A stretch of DNA of 64,000 nucleotides from Arthrobacter sp. MYb229 (GTDB lineage Bacteria > Actinomycetota > Actinomycetes > Actinomycetales > Micrococcaceae): NCBI RefSeq assembly GCF_002975405.1, contig NZ_PCPS01000006.1, positions 62,001 through 126,000 of the forward strand, written 5' to 3'. Positions 43,540-52,504 of the stretch are shown here, piece by piece; position 1 is the first letter of the stretch; each line of letters starts with the position of its first letter. The position numbers were made by a program, and so were the translations under genes. Under the pieces are notes generated by a model. It saw nothing but the letters and a program-made list of their open reading frames with translations, was not told the origin of the DNA and searched no databases.

Positions 43540-43658
43540 AGGTTAGAAATTCAATCCGAGCACTGAAGAAGGTGCCCGGTGCTCAAGTGGTCCGCCGTCG
43601 CGGCAGGGTCTTTGTGATCAACAAGAAGAATCCAAGGATGAAAGCGCGTCAGGGCTAG
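43536..43658 (+). CDS. rpmJ: Ribosomal protein L36, zinc-independent (C-minus) paralog
   Basis: 40 residues. [12 protein letters not shown] and [22 protein letters not shown] align to L36, but the three Cys and one His of the zinc-binding form are all replaced, so it does not need zinc. Such paralogs replace the zinc-containing ribosomal protein under zinc starvation, releasing zinc. Its ATG overlaps the stop of the Mrf-like gene, and both are under the Zur box. A normal rpmJ is expected elsewhere in the genome. Confidence 0.92.
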   Translation: MKVRNSIRALKKVPGAQVVRRRGRVFVINKKNPRMKARQG

Positions 43659-43804
43659 CCATGCTCGCTCGGCACCTCGGCTCGCAAAAACTCTGAAGTT
43701 GTGTTTTTCGCGGGGCGAGGTGTCGTATTTTAAGAATTCTTGTGCCATTGTTTGTGTACACAGTTACAGGTCAACCGCGGTCTCTGGGAAATTCGGGAAG
43801 AGGA

Positions 43805-43839
43805 TTGTTGAACAACCTCTTGTGCAGATTGTTGAACAA
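43805..43839. promoter_or_regulatory. Two FadR-type GntR operators before the ycsG-like gene
   Basis: TTGTTGAACAA occurs at 43805-43815 and again at 43829-43839, centres 24 bases apart. Both fit TTGTNNNACAA, the usual operator form of FadR-subfamily GntR regulators. The second site fills the spacer of a possible promoter TTGTGC (43820-43825), 18 bases, TATTCT (43844-43849). The same motif recurs before pxpA at 53314-53324. Confidence 0.75.
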
Positions 43840-43867
43840 CCTGTATTCTTCTGTGAGTCACCAAGAC

Positions 43868-43896
43868 TTGTGACCGCAGTCACCGCAACCTGTAAT
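43868..43896 (+). promoter_or_regulatory. Second candidate promoter before the ycsG-like gene
   Basis: TTGTGA (43868-43873), 17 bases, TGTAAT (43891-43896). The start point would be about 43903, a few bases before the ATG at 43907. It lies downstream of the GntR operators. Confidence 0.4.
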
Positions 43897-43906
43897 GGAT
43901 GGAACC

Positions 43907-45124
43907 ATGGCACATTCAGAGACTCAGCCGCAGCTCAGCAGTAGGGCACGGCGCACAGCCCTTATGGGCGCCATGTTCCTCATGGCAACAAGCGCAATCG
44001 GGCCGGGGTTCATCACCCAGACCTCGGAATTTACGGTCAAGCTAGGAGCGTCCTTCGCCTTCGCGATTGTCGTTTCGATCTTGGTAGACATCGCAGTTCA
44101 GCTGAACGTTTGGCGAGTTATCGGAGTCTCCGGATTGCGCGCCCAGGAATTGGGCAACAAGGTGCTTCCCGGCGTCGGCTGGTTCCTTGCGGCGCTGGTA
44201 TTTATCGGTGGCATGGTCTTCAACATTGGCAATATTGCCGGCACCGGTCTTGGCATGAACGCGATGATGGGCGTTGACCCAAAAATAGGTGGCGCAATTT
44301 CAGCGGCAATCGCCATTCTCATCTTCCTATCGAAGAAAGCCGGCATGGCACTGGACCGGATCGTGGTACTCCTCGGGGCGATCATGATCCTGTTGATGCT
44401 CTACGTTGCAATCATTGCTGCCCCGCCGGTTGGCGAAGCGCTGAAGAACACCGTGATGCCGGAAAACATAGATTTCTTGGTCATTACAACGCTGATCGGC
44501 GGCACCGTCGGTGGCTACATTACTTATGCCGGTGCGCACCGCATGATTGACTCCGGCACTTCGGGCGTCGAGCATGTCAAGGCCGTTAGCCGCATCTCGG
44601 TTGTCAGCATCATCGTCACAGGTGTCATGCGAGTATTGCTGTTCCTCGCCATCTTCGGCGTCGTTGCCGGTGGCGTGGCCTTGACCAGCGACAACAAGGC
44701 CGCCGAGGCCTTCGGCGCAGCAGCCGGAGATATTGGACTACGCACCTTCGGCGTCATCCTCTGGTCCGCCGCGTTGACTTCCGTCATCGGAGCCGCCTAC
44801 ACCTCGGTTTCCTTCGTCACCAAATCGGTGACCAAAGAACGCACACGAAATCTGATCACCGTGGCGTTCATCGCCGTATGCGCCGCAATCTACCTATTCC
44901 TGGGCCAAGCCCCACAGACCTTGCTGATCTTCGCCGGCGCCTTCAACGGATTGATCCTCCCCGTTGGCTTTGCGGTCCTGTTGTGGGTGGCTTGGCGCCG
45001 CCGAGACTTGCTGAACGATTACAAGTACCCGGCATGGCTGTTGATTATTGGCGCCTTGACTTGGCTCTTGACTATTTACCTCGGATGGATGTCGCTCACT
45101 GGCCTGTCAAAAATGTGGGCCTGA
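43907..45124 (+). CDS. NRAMP-fold transporter of the YcsG type
   Basis: 405 residues with about eleven helices. The NRAMP fold shows in FLMATSAIGPGFITQTSEFTVKLG for TM1 and TTLIGGTVGGYITYAGAHRMIDSG for TM6. The metal-binding DPGN of TM1 is replaced by GPGF and the MPH of TM6 by AHR, so it should not carry divalent metals. In Bacillus subtilis ycsG sits with ycsF, ycsI, kipI and kipA, as here, and probably imports 5-oxoproline or a related acid. Co-directional with the ycsI-like gene 28 bases downstream. The earlier ATG at 43895 is also possible. Confidence 0.85.
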   Translation: MAHSETQPQLSSRARRTALMGAMFLMATSAIGPGFITQTSEFTVKLGASFAFAIVVSILVDIAVQLNVWRVIGVSGLRAQELGNKVLPGVGWFLAALVFIGGMVFNIGNIAGTGLGMNAMMGVDPKIGGAISAAIAILIFLSKKAGMALDRIVVLLGAIMILLMLYVAIIAAPPVGEALKNTVMPENIDFLVITTLIGGTVGGYITYAGAHRMIDSGTSGVEHVKAVSRISVVSIIVTGVMRVLLFLAIFGVVAGGVALTSDNKAAEAFGAAAGDIGLRTFGVILWSAALTSVIGAAYTSVSFVTKSVTKERTRNLITVAFIAVCAAIYLFLGQAPQTLLIFAGAFNGLILPVGFAVLLWVAWRRRDLLNDYKYPAWLLIIGALTWLLTIYLGWMSLTGLSKMWA

Positions 45125-45152
45125 GCTCGCGTCTGAGATCTAGGAGAACTTC

Positions 45153-45959
45153 ATGATCCCGCTCGAACCACATCGCGACGAACGTGCCAGTATGGCCCCG
45201 TCAGCAGCCCGTAAACTCTTTCGGCAAGGACTGAGCGTACCCACCGCTGGGTATGCTGCCGGATATGCCCAAGCGAATCTGATCATCGTGCCACGCGAGC
45301 TGGCCTTTGAGGTACTACTCTTTGCCCAGCGCAACCCGAAGTCTTGCCCGATTCTAGGGGTACTGGAAGCGGGCCAGACGAGCAACGAATTACTGCCCGA
45401 TGGCGATATTCGCACCGATCTTCCGAAATACACGGTCTACCAAAACGGCCAGAAAATAGCCGAACCTACGGATCTGAGCGAGTATTGGCGAGATGATCTG
45501 GTGACTTTCATCGTGGGGTGTTCATTCACCTTCGAAGCGGCCCTGATTGAAAATGGCATAGGCGTTGCCCACATCGACCAAGGTGTGAACGTGCCTATGT
45601 ACAAGACGAACATTCGCAGCGCCTCGGCCGGGAGTATTTCCGGACCGATGGTCGTCTCCATGCGTCCAATACCGGCTTCTCAGGTAGCGGACGCCGTGCG
45701 TATCACTTCCCGCTACCCAGCGGTACACGGAGCCCCGGTTCATGTGGGCAATCCCGAAGAAATAGGCATCACGGATCTGGGCAAACCAGACTTCGGAGAT
45801 GCACTCACCATTCCGGACGGAACCATTCCAATTTTTTGGGCATGCGGCGTGACCCCACAAGCCGCTGTCATGGAATCCCGTCCTGTGCTGGCTATCGGAC
45901 ACGCCCCCGGGCATATGTTAATCACCGATGCCAGGGACTCGATGTATCAGGTGCCGTAA
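45153..45959 (+). CDS. YcsI-type hydro-lyase (DUF1445, D-glutamate cyclase-like)
   Basis: 268 residues. Characteristic are GYAAGYAQANLIIVPRELAFEVLLFAQRNPKSCPIL, FIVGCSFTFEAALIENGI, RSASAGSISGPMVVSMRPI, and ITDARDSMYQVP at the C-terminus. Members are annotated as putative hydro-lyases; the same domain is part of vertebrate D-glutamate cyclase, which makes 5-oxo-D-proline from D-glutamate. Its place beside a YcsG-type transporter and opposite pxpA fits 5-oxoproline or D-glutamate metabolism. AGGAG precedes the ATG. Confidence 0.85.
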   Translation: MIPLEPHRDERASMAPSAARKLFRQGLSVPTAGYAAGYAQANLIIVPRELAFEVLLFAQRNPKSCPILGVLEAGQTSNELLPDGDIRTDLPKYTVYQNGQKIAEPTDLSEYWRDDLVTFIVGCSFTFEAALIENGIGVAHIDQGVNVPMYKTNIRSASAGSISGPMVVSMRPIPASQVADAVRITSRYPAVHGAPVHVGNPEEIGITDLGKPDFGDALTIPDGTIPIFWACGVTPQAAVMESRPVLAIGHAPGHMLITDARDSMYQVP

Positions 45960-45990
45960 CCCCCAAAGTACGAGTACCTGTTGAGTCCAG

Positions 45991-46022
45991 TGCCGCGATT
46001 CCATCCCCAAGGAATCGCGGCA
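45991..46022. terminator. Bidirectional terminator between ycsI-like and deaminase genes
   Basis: A perfect 12-bp stem TGCCGCGATTCC / GGAATCGCGGCA with an 8-base loop, followed by CTTCTAATT. Confidence 0.85.
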
Positions 46023-46029
46023 CTTCTAA

Positions 46030-47037
46030 TTAACGCGGCTCCGCGTCCGCCTGTAATTCGAGCCACGCATCAACCTCGGCTACGCGAGCCGCTTTTTCTC
46101 CCGCTTCGAGGAAAGATCCGTCAAAGGAATTCCGGGCCAGCGTAGCCAGCTGCGAGGCAGTCAAGGAGAATTGTTCGGTGATGGCCGAAAAGTTGGCATC
46201 CATATAGCCGCCGAAATAGGCAGGATCATCCGAATGGATGGAAACCTTCAGCCCAGCTTCGAGCATCTGAGGCAACGGATGATCTGCCAGGGTATCCACT
46301 GCACGCAATCGCACATTCGAAAAAGGACATACCGTCAGCGGCATCTGTTCATTGACCAAGCGTGTCACGAGCTCAGGGTCCTCCAAGCAACGGATGCCGT
46401 GATCAACGCGCTCAACCCGCAACAGGTCCAAGGCCTGACGGATATAGTCAGCTGGCCCTTCCTCGCCCGCATGGGCCACCAGATGCAAGCCGTGCTCGCG
46501 GGCGTAAGCGAAGACCTCAGTAAAGAGCTCAGGAGGGAATCCAAGCTCGGAAGAGTCCAAGCCGATTCCATCGATCTCATGCTTTTCGGAAACAATCAGC
46601 TGCAGGATTTCCATGGCAGAGGCTGCCGGGGCGTGTCGCCAGAAACAGGCAATGAGCTTATGAGTCATGCCCCAACGCTGCTTGGCTTCATCAAGACCAG
46701 CACTGATTCCGGAAATCACGTCGGACAGTGTCAGCCCGCGTTCCAAATGTGCTTGGGGATCAAAGAACAGTTCAACGTGACGAACACCAGAATCGTGTGC
46801 TCGCTGCAGGTAGGCGCGAGTGATTTCATGGAAATCTTCGCTGGTGCGCAGCACGGCCATATTCGCGTAGAAAAGATCAAGGAAGGACTGAAGGTTGTTA
46901 AAATCGTACTGCTCCCGCAGCTCCTCCACCGACTGGTAGGGCAGAGCGATCCGATTTTTGGCGGCAAGGGCAAAAATCGTTTCGGGCTCTAACGAACCTT
47001 CCAAATGGATGTGTAGTTCGGCTACAGGCAGTTTCAA
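46030..47037 (-). CDS. Adenosine/adenine deaminase family protein
   Basis: 335 residues from a TTG with AAAGGA six bases upstream. Metal ligands are in AELHIHLEGSLEPE, LVAHAGEEGPADY (His, with catalytic Glu in EE) and SDDPAYFGG (Asp). The His of VDHGIRCLEDPEL is also conserved. YDFNNLQSFLDLFYANMAVLRTSEDF and ELFFDPQAHLERG are typical of the adenine deaminase branch (as in yeast Aah1) rather than mammalian ADA, so adenine or a related 6-aminopurine is the likely substrate. It lies inside the oxoproline-type locus, convergent to ycsI, without an obvious metabolic link. Confidence 0.85.
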   Translation of the reverse strand: MKLPVAELHIHLEGSLEPETIFALAAKNRIALPYQSVEELREQYDFNNLQSFLDLFYANMAVLRTSEDFHEITRAYLQRAHDSGVRHVELFFDPQAHLERGLTLSDVISGISAGLDEAKQRWGMTHKLIACFWRHAPAASAMEILQLIVSEKHEIDGIGLDSSELGFPPELFTEVFAYAREHGLHLVAHAGEEGPADYIRQALDLLRVERVDHGIRCLEDPELVTRLVNEQMPLTVCPFSNVRLRAVDTLADHPLPQMLEAGLKVSIHSDDPAYFGGYMDANFSAITEQFSLTASQLATLARNSFDGSFLEAGEKAARVAEVDAWLELQADAEPR

Positions 47038-47258
47038 GTCTTGTCCTTTCGGAAAATGAACCAAAGTATGGCTGCTTCGGTCCGTCGCAGCATCGGCGCA
47101 AGGAAAATATGCAGTATCCGTGTCGGACAAACTCCACTCAAGTTGCTCTGGCCACGTACTAATTGACCTGCTAGCCGTTTCTAACGATACTCTCCAAACA
47201 GAACGCTGGGCCCAAGGCATGATGAGGTGGCGATCACCCAAGTGCTGGAAGGACCGGC

Positions 47259-47720
47259 TTAGCTGCCGGTTTGAGATTCACCAGAATTACCAGACCAGAG
47301 CCTAATGAGTTCCTGGCGAATTCGGTTGGGAGTGGTTCCCAACCTTTTGAAGGCTTTGGACGCGATGCCTTCGCTACCGCGAAGCAGCCCCAATAAGAGA
47401 TGCTCGGTGTCGACCAAGTCATGGCCTAGCTCTTTGGCCTCGTGCAGCGATAGCTCTAAGAGCTTCTTTACATGCTTGGTGATCGGCAGCTCGCCAGTAA
47501 TTCCGGACTTCTCGTTGCCTGCCAACGCGTTGACCTGCTCGCGCACATTTTCGTAGGAGATGTTCAGGGCCTCAAAAGTTTTGGCAGGAATACCATCAGG
47601 TTCTCGCACCAGAGCGAGCAGGAAATGCTCCGTGCCTAAATGGTCGTCGTTTCGAGCAGTGGCTTCTTGCTGTGCCAAGACAACGACAAGCCGTGCTCGA
47701 TCGGTGAATTTCTCAAACAT
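47259..47720 (-). CDS. Clp N-domain protein without ATPase modules
   Basis: 153 residues from the ATG at 47720 (MFEKFTDRARLVV). Two tandem Clp N-terminal repeats: NDDHLGTEHFLLALVREPDGI and GHDLVDTEHLLLGLLRGSEGIASKAFKRLG. These match the N-domain of ClpC, but the protein stops before any AAA+ module. Stand-alone N-domain proteins may compete for or deliver substrates to ClpC/ClpC1. It lies 221 bases upstream of the deaminase gene on the same strand. Confidence 0.85.
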   Translation of the reverse strand: MFEKFTDRARLVVVLAQQEATARNDDHLGTEHFLLALVREPDGIPAKTFEALNISYENVREQVNALAGNEKSGITGELPITKHVKKLLELSLHEAKELGHDLVDTEHLLLGLLRGSEGIASKAFKRLGTTPNRIRQELIRLWSGNSGESQTGS

Positions 47721-47918
47721 GTCGGCACGGTCCTTCCCACCTAGTACTTCGATGCTACGCGCTTCACGGATCATGTGAAGAGAAAATGCCGTGCAGATTT
47801 TCAACGACACAGCGTATTCGCGAGCACGGCTAGGGGCCTCTGCAACCGTATTGAGGACAGTTTTTGGTTAGCGATTTCCGCACACCAAGTCATCGGCACA
47901 GCCCGGACATTAATCTAC

Positions 47919-47935
47919 GACCGGCTATGCCGGTC
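47919..47935. terminator. Short hairpin after the HD hydrolase gene
   Basis: GACCGGC / GCCGGTC with a 3-base loop, 48 bases past the HD gene stop on the minus strand. No T-run, so moderate support. Confidence 0.4.
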
Positions 47936-47982
47936 CCATAACCTGGTATACCTCAGGACTGGACGACCAGGCGCAGACGCAC

Positions 47983-48426
47983 TTAGCTCGCCAGCAATGA
48001 GTGGACGTACGCGTACTTTTCCGCCAACCGGGTTCGTACCGCGTCCTCAAGCAGCGCAGTGCGTTCCGGGGAGGTATTGTCCGCGAGGTCGGCGTACTTG
48101 ACCATGAGTCCGATGGGGTTTGCCCGGACCCGGGCACAATAATCTTCGATTTGTTCCCCTTCACGTTTGGTCACCGATTCGATGGCATCGATGACCCGCT
48201 GCGGGATCCCAGCAGACAGAAGATCCGAGGAAGTGACCGCGCAATCTTCAAGGACGTCGTGTAGCCAGGCCACTGCGACGGCCTCTTCGCTACCGCCTTG
48301 TTCACTAACGTTGGCCGCCACGCGAGCAGGATGCGTAATGTAATCCGCGCCTGACTTATCGTTTTGCCCTTCGTGGGCTCGACGTGCAATCGTTTCGGCC
48401 AATGCAGGCAAAGAAGACTCAGGCAT
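47983..48426 (-). CDS. HD-domain hydrolase, small SpoT/MESH1-like
   Basis: 147 residues from the ATG at 48426, 7 bases after the GntR stop, so last gene of that operon. An HD domain is seen in RRAHEGQNDKSGADYITHPARVAANV, AVAWLHDVLEDC (HD pair) and VMVKYADLADN-like KYADLADNTSPER near the end. This arrangement resembles the hydrolase part of RelA/SpoT and of MESH1, which act on ppGpp or NADPH. No synthetase domain is attached. Why it follows a 5-oxoproline-type regulator is unclear. Confidence 0.8.
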   Translation of the reverse strand: MPESSLPALAETIARRAHEGQNDKSGADYITHPARVAANVSEQGGSEEAVAVAWLHDVLEDCAVTSSDLLSAGIPQRVIDAIESVTKREGEQIEDYCARVRANPIGLMVKYADLADNTSPERTALLEDAVRTRLAEKYAYVHSLLAS

Positions 48427-48433
48427 AGCGCTC

Positions 48434-49120
48434 CTAGATCTTTTGAGATGACTCGTAATGGTCGAGAAGTTCGGCTTCCGCGGTATCCAGGTAGCCCAGT
48501 AGGGTTTGGGCTGCTTCGTTCCGTTGGCCGGAGGCCAGCAATGCAACAAGTGCAGCGTTTCGTTCCACATAGTGCGAATGGAAATCTGGGGCATCACTCA
48601 TCGAATGGAAGACCAAGCGCATTTTGGCGAGAATTCGGCCCATGAGTTCGAGCAAGTGAACGCTCCCGGTGGCTCGCACCACGGACTCATGAAAGCGTTG
48701 ATTGGCATCAGCCATGCCCGGAACGTCCTGCGCTTTGGCCGCGGCGCGCGCCTCGACGATCGCCTGGGCCAGTGCCGGGACATCCAAAGCGGGCCCCCAC
48801 GCAAGCGCTGCGGGTTCGATGGTGCGACGCACCGCGTAGATCTCACGGATGTCTGCGGCACCCGGGGACGACACGAACACTCCACGGTTTGGAATTCGCG
48901 TGATGATCAATTCACTGTCCAAGAGCGTGAACCCCTCGCGGAGGGTATTACGTGAGACTCCCAGCGCGTCGGCCAGCGCCTGCTCCGACAGCTTAGAGCC
49001 TGGCAACAGCCGCCCCTGGGCGATTTCTTGGCGCAACGTCGAGGCCACCCAGGTGCTGGTATGCGCATGGGTGGATCCGCTGCCCAGTGGAATCGAAGTG
49101 TAGATCTCGTTCACGCTCAT
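48434..49120 (-). CDS. GntR-family regulator, FadR subfamily (FCD domain)
   Basis: 228 residues. The winged helix is LRQEIAQGRLLPGSKLSEQALADALGVSRNTLREGFTLLDSELIITRIPNRGVFV; the all-helical FCD ligand domain follows with REIYAVRRTIEPAAL, ANQRFHESVVRATGS (metal/ligand His) and YVERNAALVALL. It is encoded 40 bases after the carboxylase gene, in the same operon it presumably controls. Three TTGTNNNACAA palindromes in the window, before ycsG-like and pxpA, are its likely operators. The inducer may be 5-oxoproline or a product. Confidence 0.88.
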   Translation of the reverse strand: MSVNEIYTSIPLGSGSTHAHTSTWVASTLRQEIAQGRLLPGSKLSEQALADALGVSRNTLREGFTLLDSELIITRIPNRGVFVSSPGAADIREIYAVRRTIEPAALAWGPALDVPALAQAIVEARAAAKAQDVPGMADANQRFHESVVRATGSVHLLELMGRILAKMRLVFHSMSDAPDFHSHYVERNAALVALLASGQRNEAAQTLLGYLDTAEAELLDHYESSQKI

Positions 49121-49160
49121 TCCTCTAATCTAGCCAGTGCTTCGCAGAATCCCGCATTGG

Positions 49161-50897
49161 CTAAGCGATGCTTCCCAATGACTCACCACGATTAATTGCC
49201 TGTCCCGGGTTAAACGATGCCGCGGTGAAGACTCCATCGCGATGCGCGATGACCGGTGATTCCATTTTCATTGCTTCCAAGACTGCCACCGTCTGGCCTT
49301 TGGCCACCGGGGTTCCGTCCTCGACCGAGAAAGAGACCAGATTTCCGGACATGGGGGACAGCAGTGCGTCGGCGTCGACCACCGAAGCCTCGCCTCCGCC
49401 TGCCCCATCCGAGGCGGAACCACCGTGGCGGATGGCGTGCACCAGCGCGGCAGGCAGGCCCAACGCCATCGCCTTGCCGTCTAGATCGATGGTGAGCACT
49501 TCACGCTCACCGCCGACGGACGTGGTGGCGATTTCCTCGCTATTTGCCAGTTCCTCGGCGAAGTCCGATTCGATCCAAGTGGTGTAGACCTTAAAGCCTT
49601 GCTCGGCGGTGAAGTCTGGATGCTTGGCGACGGCCCGGTGGAAGGGCAAAACCGTGGGAACACCCTCGATGGTGAACTCCGCCAGAGCCACCTGGGCGCG
49701 GCGCAGAGCCTGCTCGCGAGTCGCACCATGCACGATCAGCTTAGCCATCAGCGAATCATATTGCCCGGGAATATTCGAGTTGCTGCGCACCCCGGCATCG
49801 ACACGAATTCCGGAGCCGGTAGGGACCTCGAACCGGGTCACGGTCCCCGGGCCGGGCAGGAAACCACGGGCCGGATCTTCGGCGTTGATGCGGAATTCGA
49901 AGGCATGGCCTACCGGCTGCGGATCTTCCTTCAAAGACAGTTCTTTGCCCTCGGCGATCCGGAACTGTTCGATGACCAGGTCCACTCCGGCAGTCTCCTC
50001 GCTAACGGGATGCTCAACCTGCAAACGGGTATTAACTTCCAGGAAGGAGATGAGTCCGTCCGGCGCAACCAGGTATTCGACGGTTCCTGCGCCTACGTAG
50101 CCTGCCTCCCGGCATATGGCCTTGGCCGACTCGTGGATCTTGGCACGCTGCTCATCCGAGAGGAATGGGGCTGGCGCTTCTTCGACGAGTTTCTGGTGAC
50201 GGCGCTGCAACGAGCAATCGCGAGTACCCACCACGATGACATTGCCGTGCGTATCGGCGAGAACCTGTGCCTCGACGTGGCGCGGCTTGTCCAGGAATCG
50301 CTCCACAAAGCACTCGCCGCGGCCGAAGGCGACGGTGGCTTCACGGACCGCCGATTCGAAGGCATCCTCGATTTCTTCCATGGTGCGCGCAACCTTCAAC
50401 CCGCGTCCGCCGCCTCCGAACGCCGCCTTGATGGCTACCGGCACGCCATGCTTCTCGGCGAAGGCGCGCACCTCGGATGCGTCGGCCGCTGGTGCATCGG
50501 TACCGGGCACCAGCGGGGCACCGGCGCGTACCGCAATTTCGCGCGCCGTCACCTTATTGCCCAATAGCTCAATAGCTTCAGGGGTTGGGCCGATCCAGAT
50601 CAGCCCGGCCTCGATGACTGCGCGGGCAAAGCCGGCGTTCTCCGAAAGGAACCCATAGCCCGGGTGGACCGCGTCGGCCCCGGAGCGGTTGGCAACGGCG
50701 ATGATCTTGGAAATATCCAGATAGGTTTCGGCACTCGAAGTCCCACCCAGCGCGTAGGCTTCATCGGCCCGGCGCACATGCAGGGCATCCGCATCGGGAT
50801 CGGAATAGACGGCAACCGATACCAAATTGGCGTCGGCTGCGGCGCGGGCAATACGAACAGCGATTTCGCCGCGGTTGGCGATCAAGACCTTTTTCAT
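49161..50897 (-). CDS. Biotin carboxylase-BCCP fusion (AccC-type)
   Basis: 578 residues. The N-terminal biotin carboxylase domain has [19 protein letters not shown], the ATP-grasp Gly-rich loop [38 protein letters not shown] and [14 protein letters not shown]. The BCCP end has the biotinyl-Lys in EAMKMES. The layout is that of acyl-CoA carboxylase alpha chains, but the operon holds KipI/KipA (PxpBC-like) proteins instead of a carboxyltransferase beta chain. KipA is homologous to the carboxyltransferase part of urea carboxylase, so BC, BCCP and KipIA could together form one biotin enzyme. Overlaps the fused pxpBC gene by 4 bases. Confidence 0.92.
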   Translation of the reverse strand: MKKVLIANRGEIAVRIARAAADANLVSVAVYSDPDADALHVRRADEAYALGGTSSAETYLDISKIIAVANRSGADAVHPGYGFLSENAGFARAVIEAGLIWIGPTPEAIELLGNKVTAREIAVRAGAPLVPGTDAPAADASEVRAFAEKHGVPVAIKAAFGGGGRGLKVARTMEEIEDAFESAVREATVAFGRGECFVERFLDKPRHVEAQVLADTHGNVIVVGTRDCSLQRRHQKLVEEAPAPFLSDEQRAKIHESAKAICREAGYVGAGTVEYLVAPDGLISFLEVNTRLQVEHPVSEETAGVDLVIEQFRIAEGKELSLKEDPQPVGHAFEFRINAEDPARGFLPGPGTVTRFEVPTGSGIRVDAGVRSNSNIPGQYDSLMAKLIVHGATREQALRRAQVALAEFTIEGVPTVLPFHRAVAKHPDFTAEQGFKVYTTWIESDFAEELANSEEIATTSVGGEREVLTIDLDGKAMALGLPAALVHAIRHGGSASDGAGGGEASVVDADALLSPMSGNLVSFSVEDGTPVAKGQTVAVLEAMKMESPVIAHRDGVFTAASFNPGQAINRGESLGSIA

Positions 50898-52504
50898 GCC
50901 TGGGATCCTTCGGTGCTTGGGGTGGATTCGGAAAGTTCAAAACGAAGCTGTGAGCCTGGCGGCAACTGTGCCGCGGCGGATAGATCCTCGGCGATGACCG
51001 TGGCGATCACCGGGTAGCCGCCGGTGACCGGGTGATCGGCCAGGAACAGCACTGGCAATCCCGAGGGAGGTACCTGCAAGGAGCCGAGCGCGACGCCTTC
51101 GCTGGAAAGCTCGCCGGACCGAACGCGTTCAAGCGCGCTGGCGTCCCCTTCCGCGCCCAGCCGCACGCCGATGCGGTTGGACTCGCTGGTGACCAGCCAG
51201 CGCTGGTCCAGTAGTTTCGCCAGTCCGGCGGGGCCGAACCAGTCATCGCGCGGGCCAGCCTGGACGCGCAGAACATAGCAGCCCTCGGCATCTGGCCGGG
51301 GCAGGGTGCTCGGTTCGCCCTGTCCCACGATTTGCAGGTTCTCCGGCAGCGATACCGGCAGGAAGCTTCCATCCATCAGTGGAGCCGGACCCACCCCGGA
51401 GAGCGTGTCGGTGGACAGCGAACCCAGAATTCGGGGCAGCTGGATCTTGCCTCGAATCGAAAGGTAGCTGCGCAATCCGTTCCCGGTGGGCTCCAGATCC
51501 AGGCGCTCGCCGTCCAGCAGGGCGAAGGGCGCGTCCATGCAAACCTCGCGTTCGGCACGGAGGTCGTCGCCGGCCGCCGGAGTGATGACCAGCCTCGCTT
51601 CGGCTCCGCACACCGCAAGGACCTGGTCGCCGTGGGCGAGCAGGCTCATCCGACCGGTCAGGTTTTCGATGCAGGCAGAATCGGCCGTATTTCCAACCAG
51701 CCGATTTGCCTGATGCAAGGAGGCGAGATCGGCGGCGCCGCTGGCCGGTACGCCGAGCCCGCCAAAGCCCTGCCGGCCGGTGTCCTGGAGCAGGCTCTGC
51801 AAACCCGAATCGAGAATGGCCAATCCGGTACCCGTTGGAGCTTCGGTTTCGGTAGCGGCCGAGGCCGCCGTTTTCACGGTCAGCGCTTGGCGTGAGGCAA
51901 TAAACTGCACACGGTCCTGCGGGCGGATGAGCGCCGGATTTTCTCGACCCAGATCCCACAGCGCGACATTGGTATGGCCGATCAGTTGCCATCCGCCGGG
52001 GGACTGGCGTGGGTAAACGGCCGAGTACTCACCGGCGAGGGCCACGGAACCGGTGGGCACCTGGGTACGGGGGCTCTCGCGGCGGGGAACCTGCAGGTCG
52101 GTGTTTTCTCCCAGAAGATAGGCGAAACCGGGCGCGAATCCGCCGAACGTCGCACGCCACTGCTGGCCGGTATGCGCGTTGATAACTCCCTGGGCCCCAA
52201 GGCCGGTGAGCTCCCCGACGGTTTCCAGATCCGCACCGTCGTAATAGACCTCGATGGTGACAAGTTTGCCCGTAGTTGCCGCTGCCGTGTTCAATGTCAG
52301 CTTGGGCAACAGCTGCCTGGCCTGCCGGGCCTGTTCGACGTTTTCGAATTTCACCATGAGCGTCGCGGCGGCAGCTAGGACGTCGCGTTGCCCAGGCAAC
52401 GGTTGGGCCTGCAACAGGGCGTCGAGGGAAAGGACGGATTCGAGATCATCCAATTCGACGAGCACATCGTGGCTTCCGGCGGCGTGTACCGCGGTGATGC
52501 TCAT
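50894..52504 (-). CDS. Fused PxpB-PxpC (KipI-KipA, allophanate hydrolase subunits 1 and 2)
   Basis: 536 residues. Residues 1 to about 210 are KipI/AHS1: [51 protein letters not shown]. From about 225 the KipA/AHS2 part starts with [45 protein letters not shown] and ends near [20 protein letters not shown]. In other bacteria PxpB and PxpC are separate and together with PxpA make ATP-dependent 5-oxoprolinase. The fusion overlaps pxpA and the biotin carboxylase gene by four bases each (ATGA), indicating tight coupling. Confidence 0.9.
   Translation of the reverse strand: MSITAVHAAGSHDVLVELDDLESVLSLDALLQAQPLPGQRDVLAAAATLMVKFENVEQARQARQLLPKLTLNTAAATTGKLVTIEVYYDGADLETVGELTGLGAQGVINAHTGQQWRATFGGFAPGFAYLLGENTDLQVPRRESPRTQVPTGSVALAGEYSAVYPRQSPGGWQLIGHTNVALWDLGRENPALIRPQDRVQFIASRQALTVKTAASAATETEAPTGTGLAILDSGLQSLLQDTGRQGFGGLGVPASGAADLASLHQANRLVGNTADSACIENLTGRMSLLAHGDQVLAVCGAEARLVITPAAGDDLRAEREVCMDAPFALLDGERLDLEPTGNGLRSYLSIRGKIQLPRILGSLSTDTLSGVGPAPLMDGSFLPVSLPENLQIVGQGEPSTLPRPDAEGCYVLRVQAGPRDDWFGPAGLAKLLDQRWLVTSESNRIGVRLGAEGDASALERVRSGELSSEGVALGSLQVPPSGLPVLFLADHPVTGGYPVIATVIAEDLSAAAQLPPGSQLRFELSESTPSTEGSQA

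Noticed and set aside
43907-45124. Manganese/iron NRAMP transporter (MntH) as product
   Set aside because: Both metal-binding motifs are replaced and the context is that of ycsG.
49161-50897. Ordinary acetyl/propionyl-CoA carboxylase alpha chain
   Set aside because: The chain architecture fits, but the operon holds pxpA and fused pxpBC and no carboxyltransferase beta subunit, so a housekeeping fatty-acid role is less likely.
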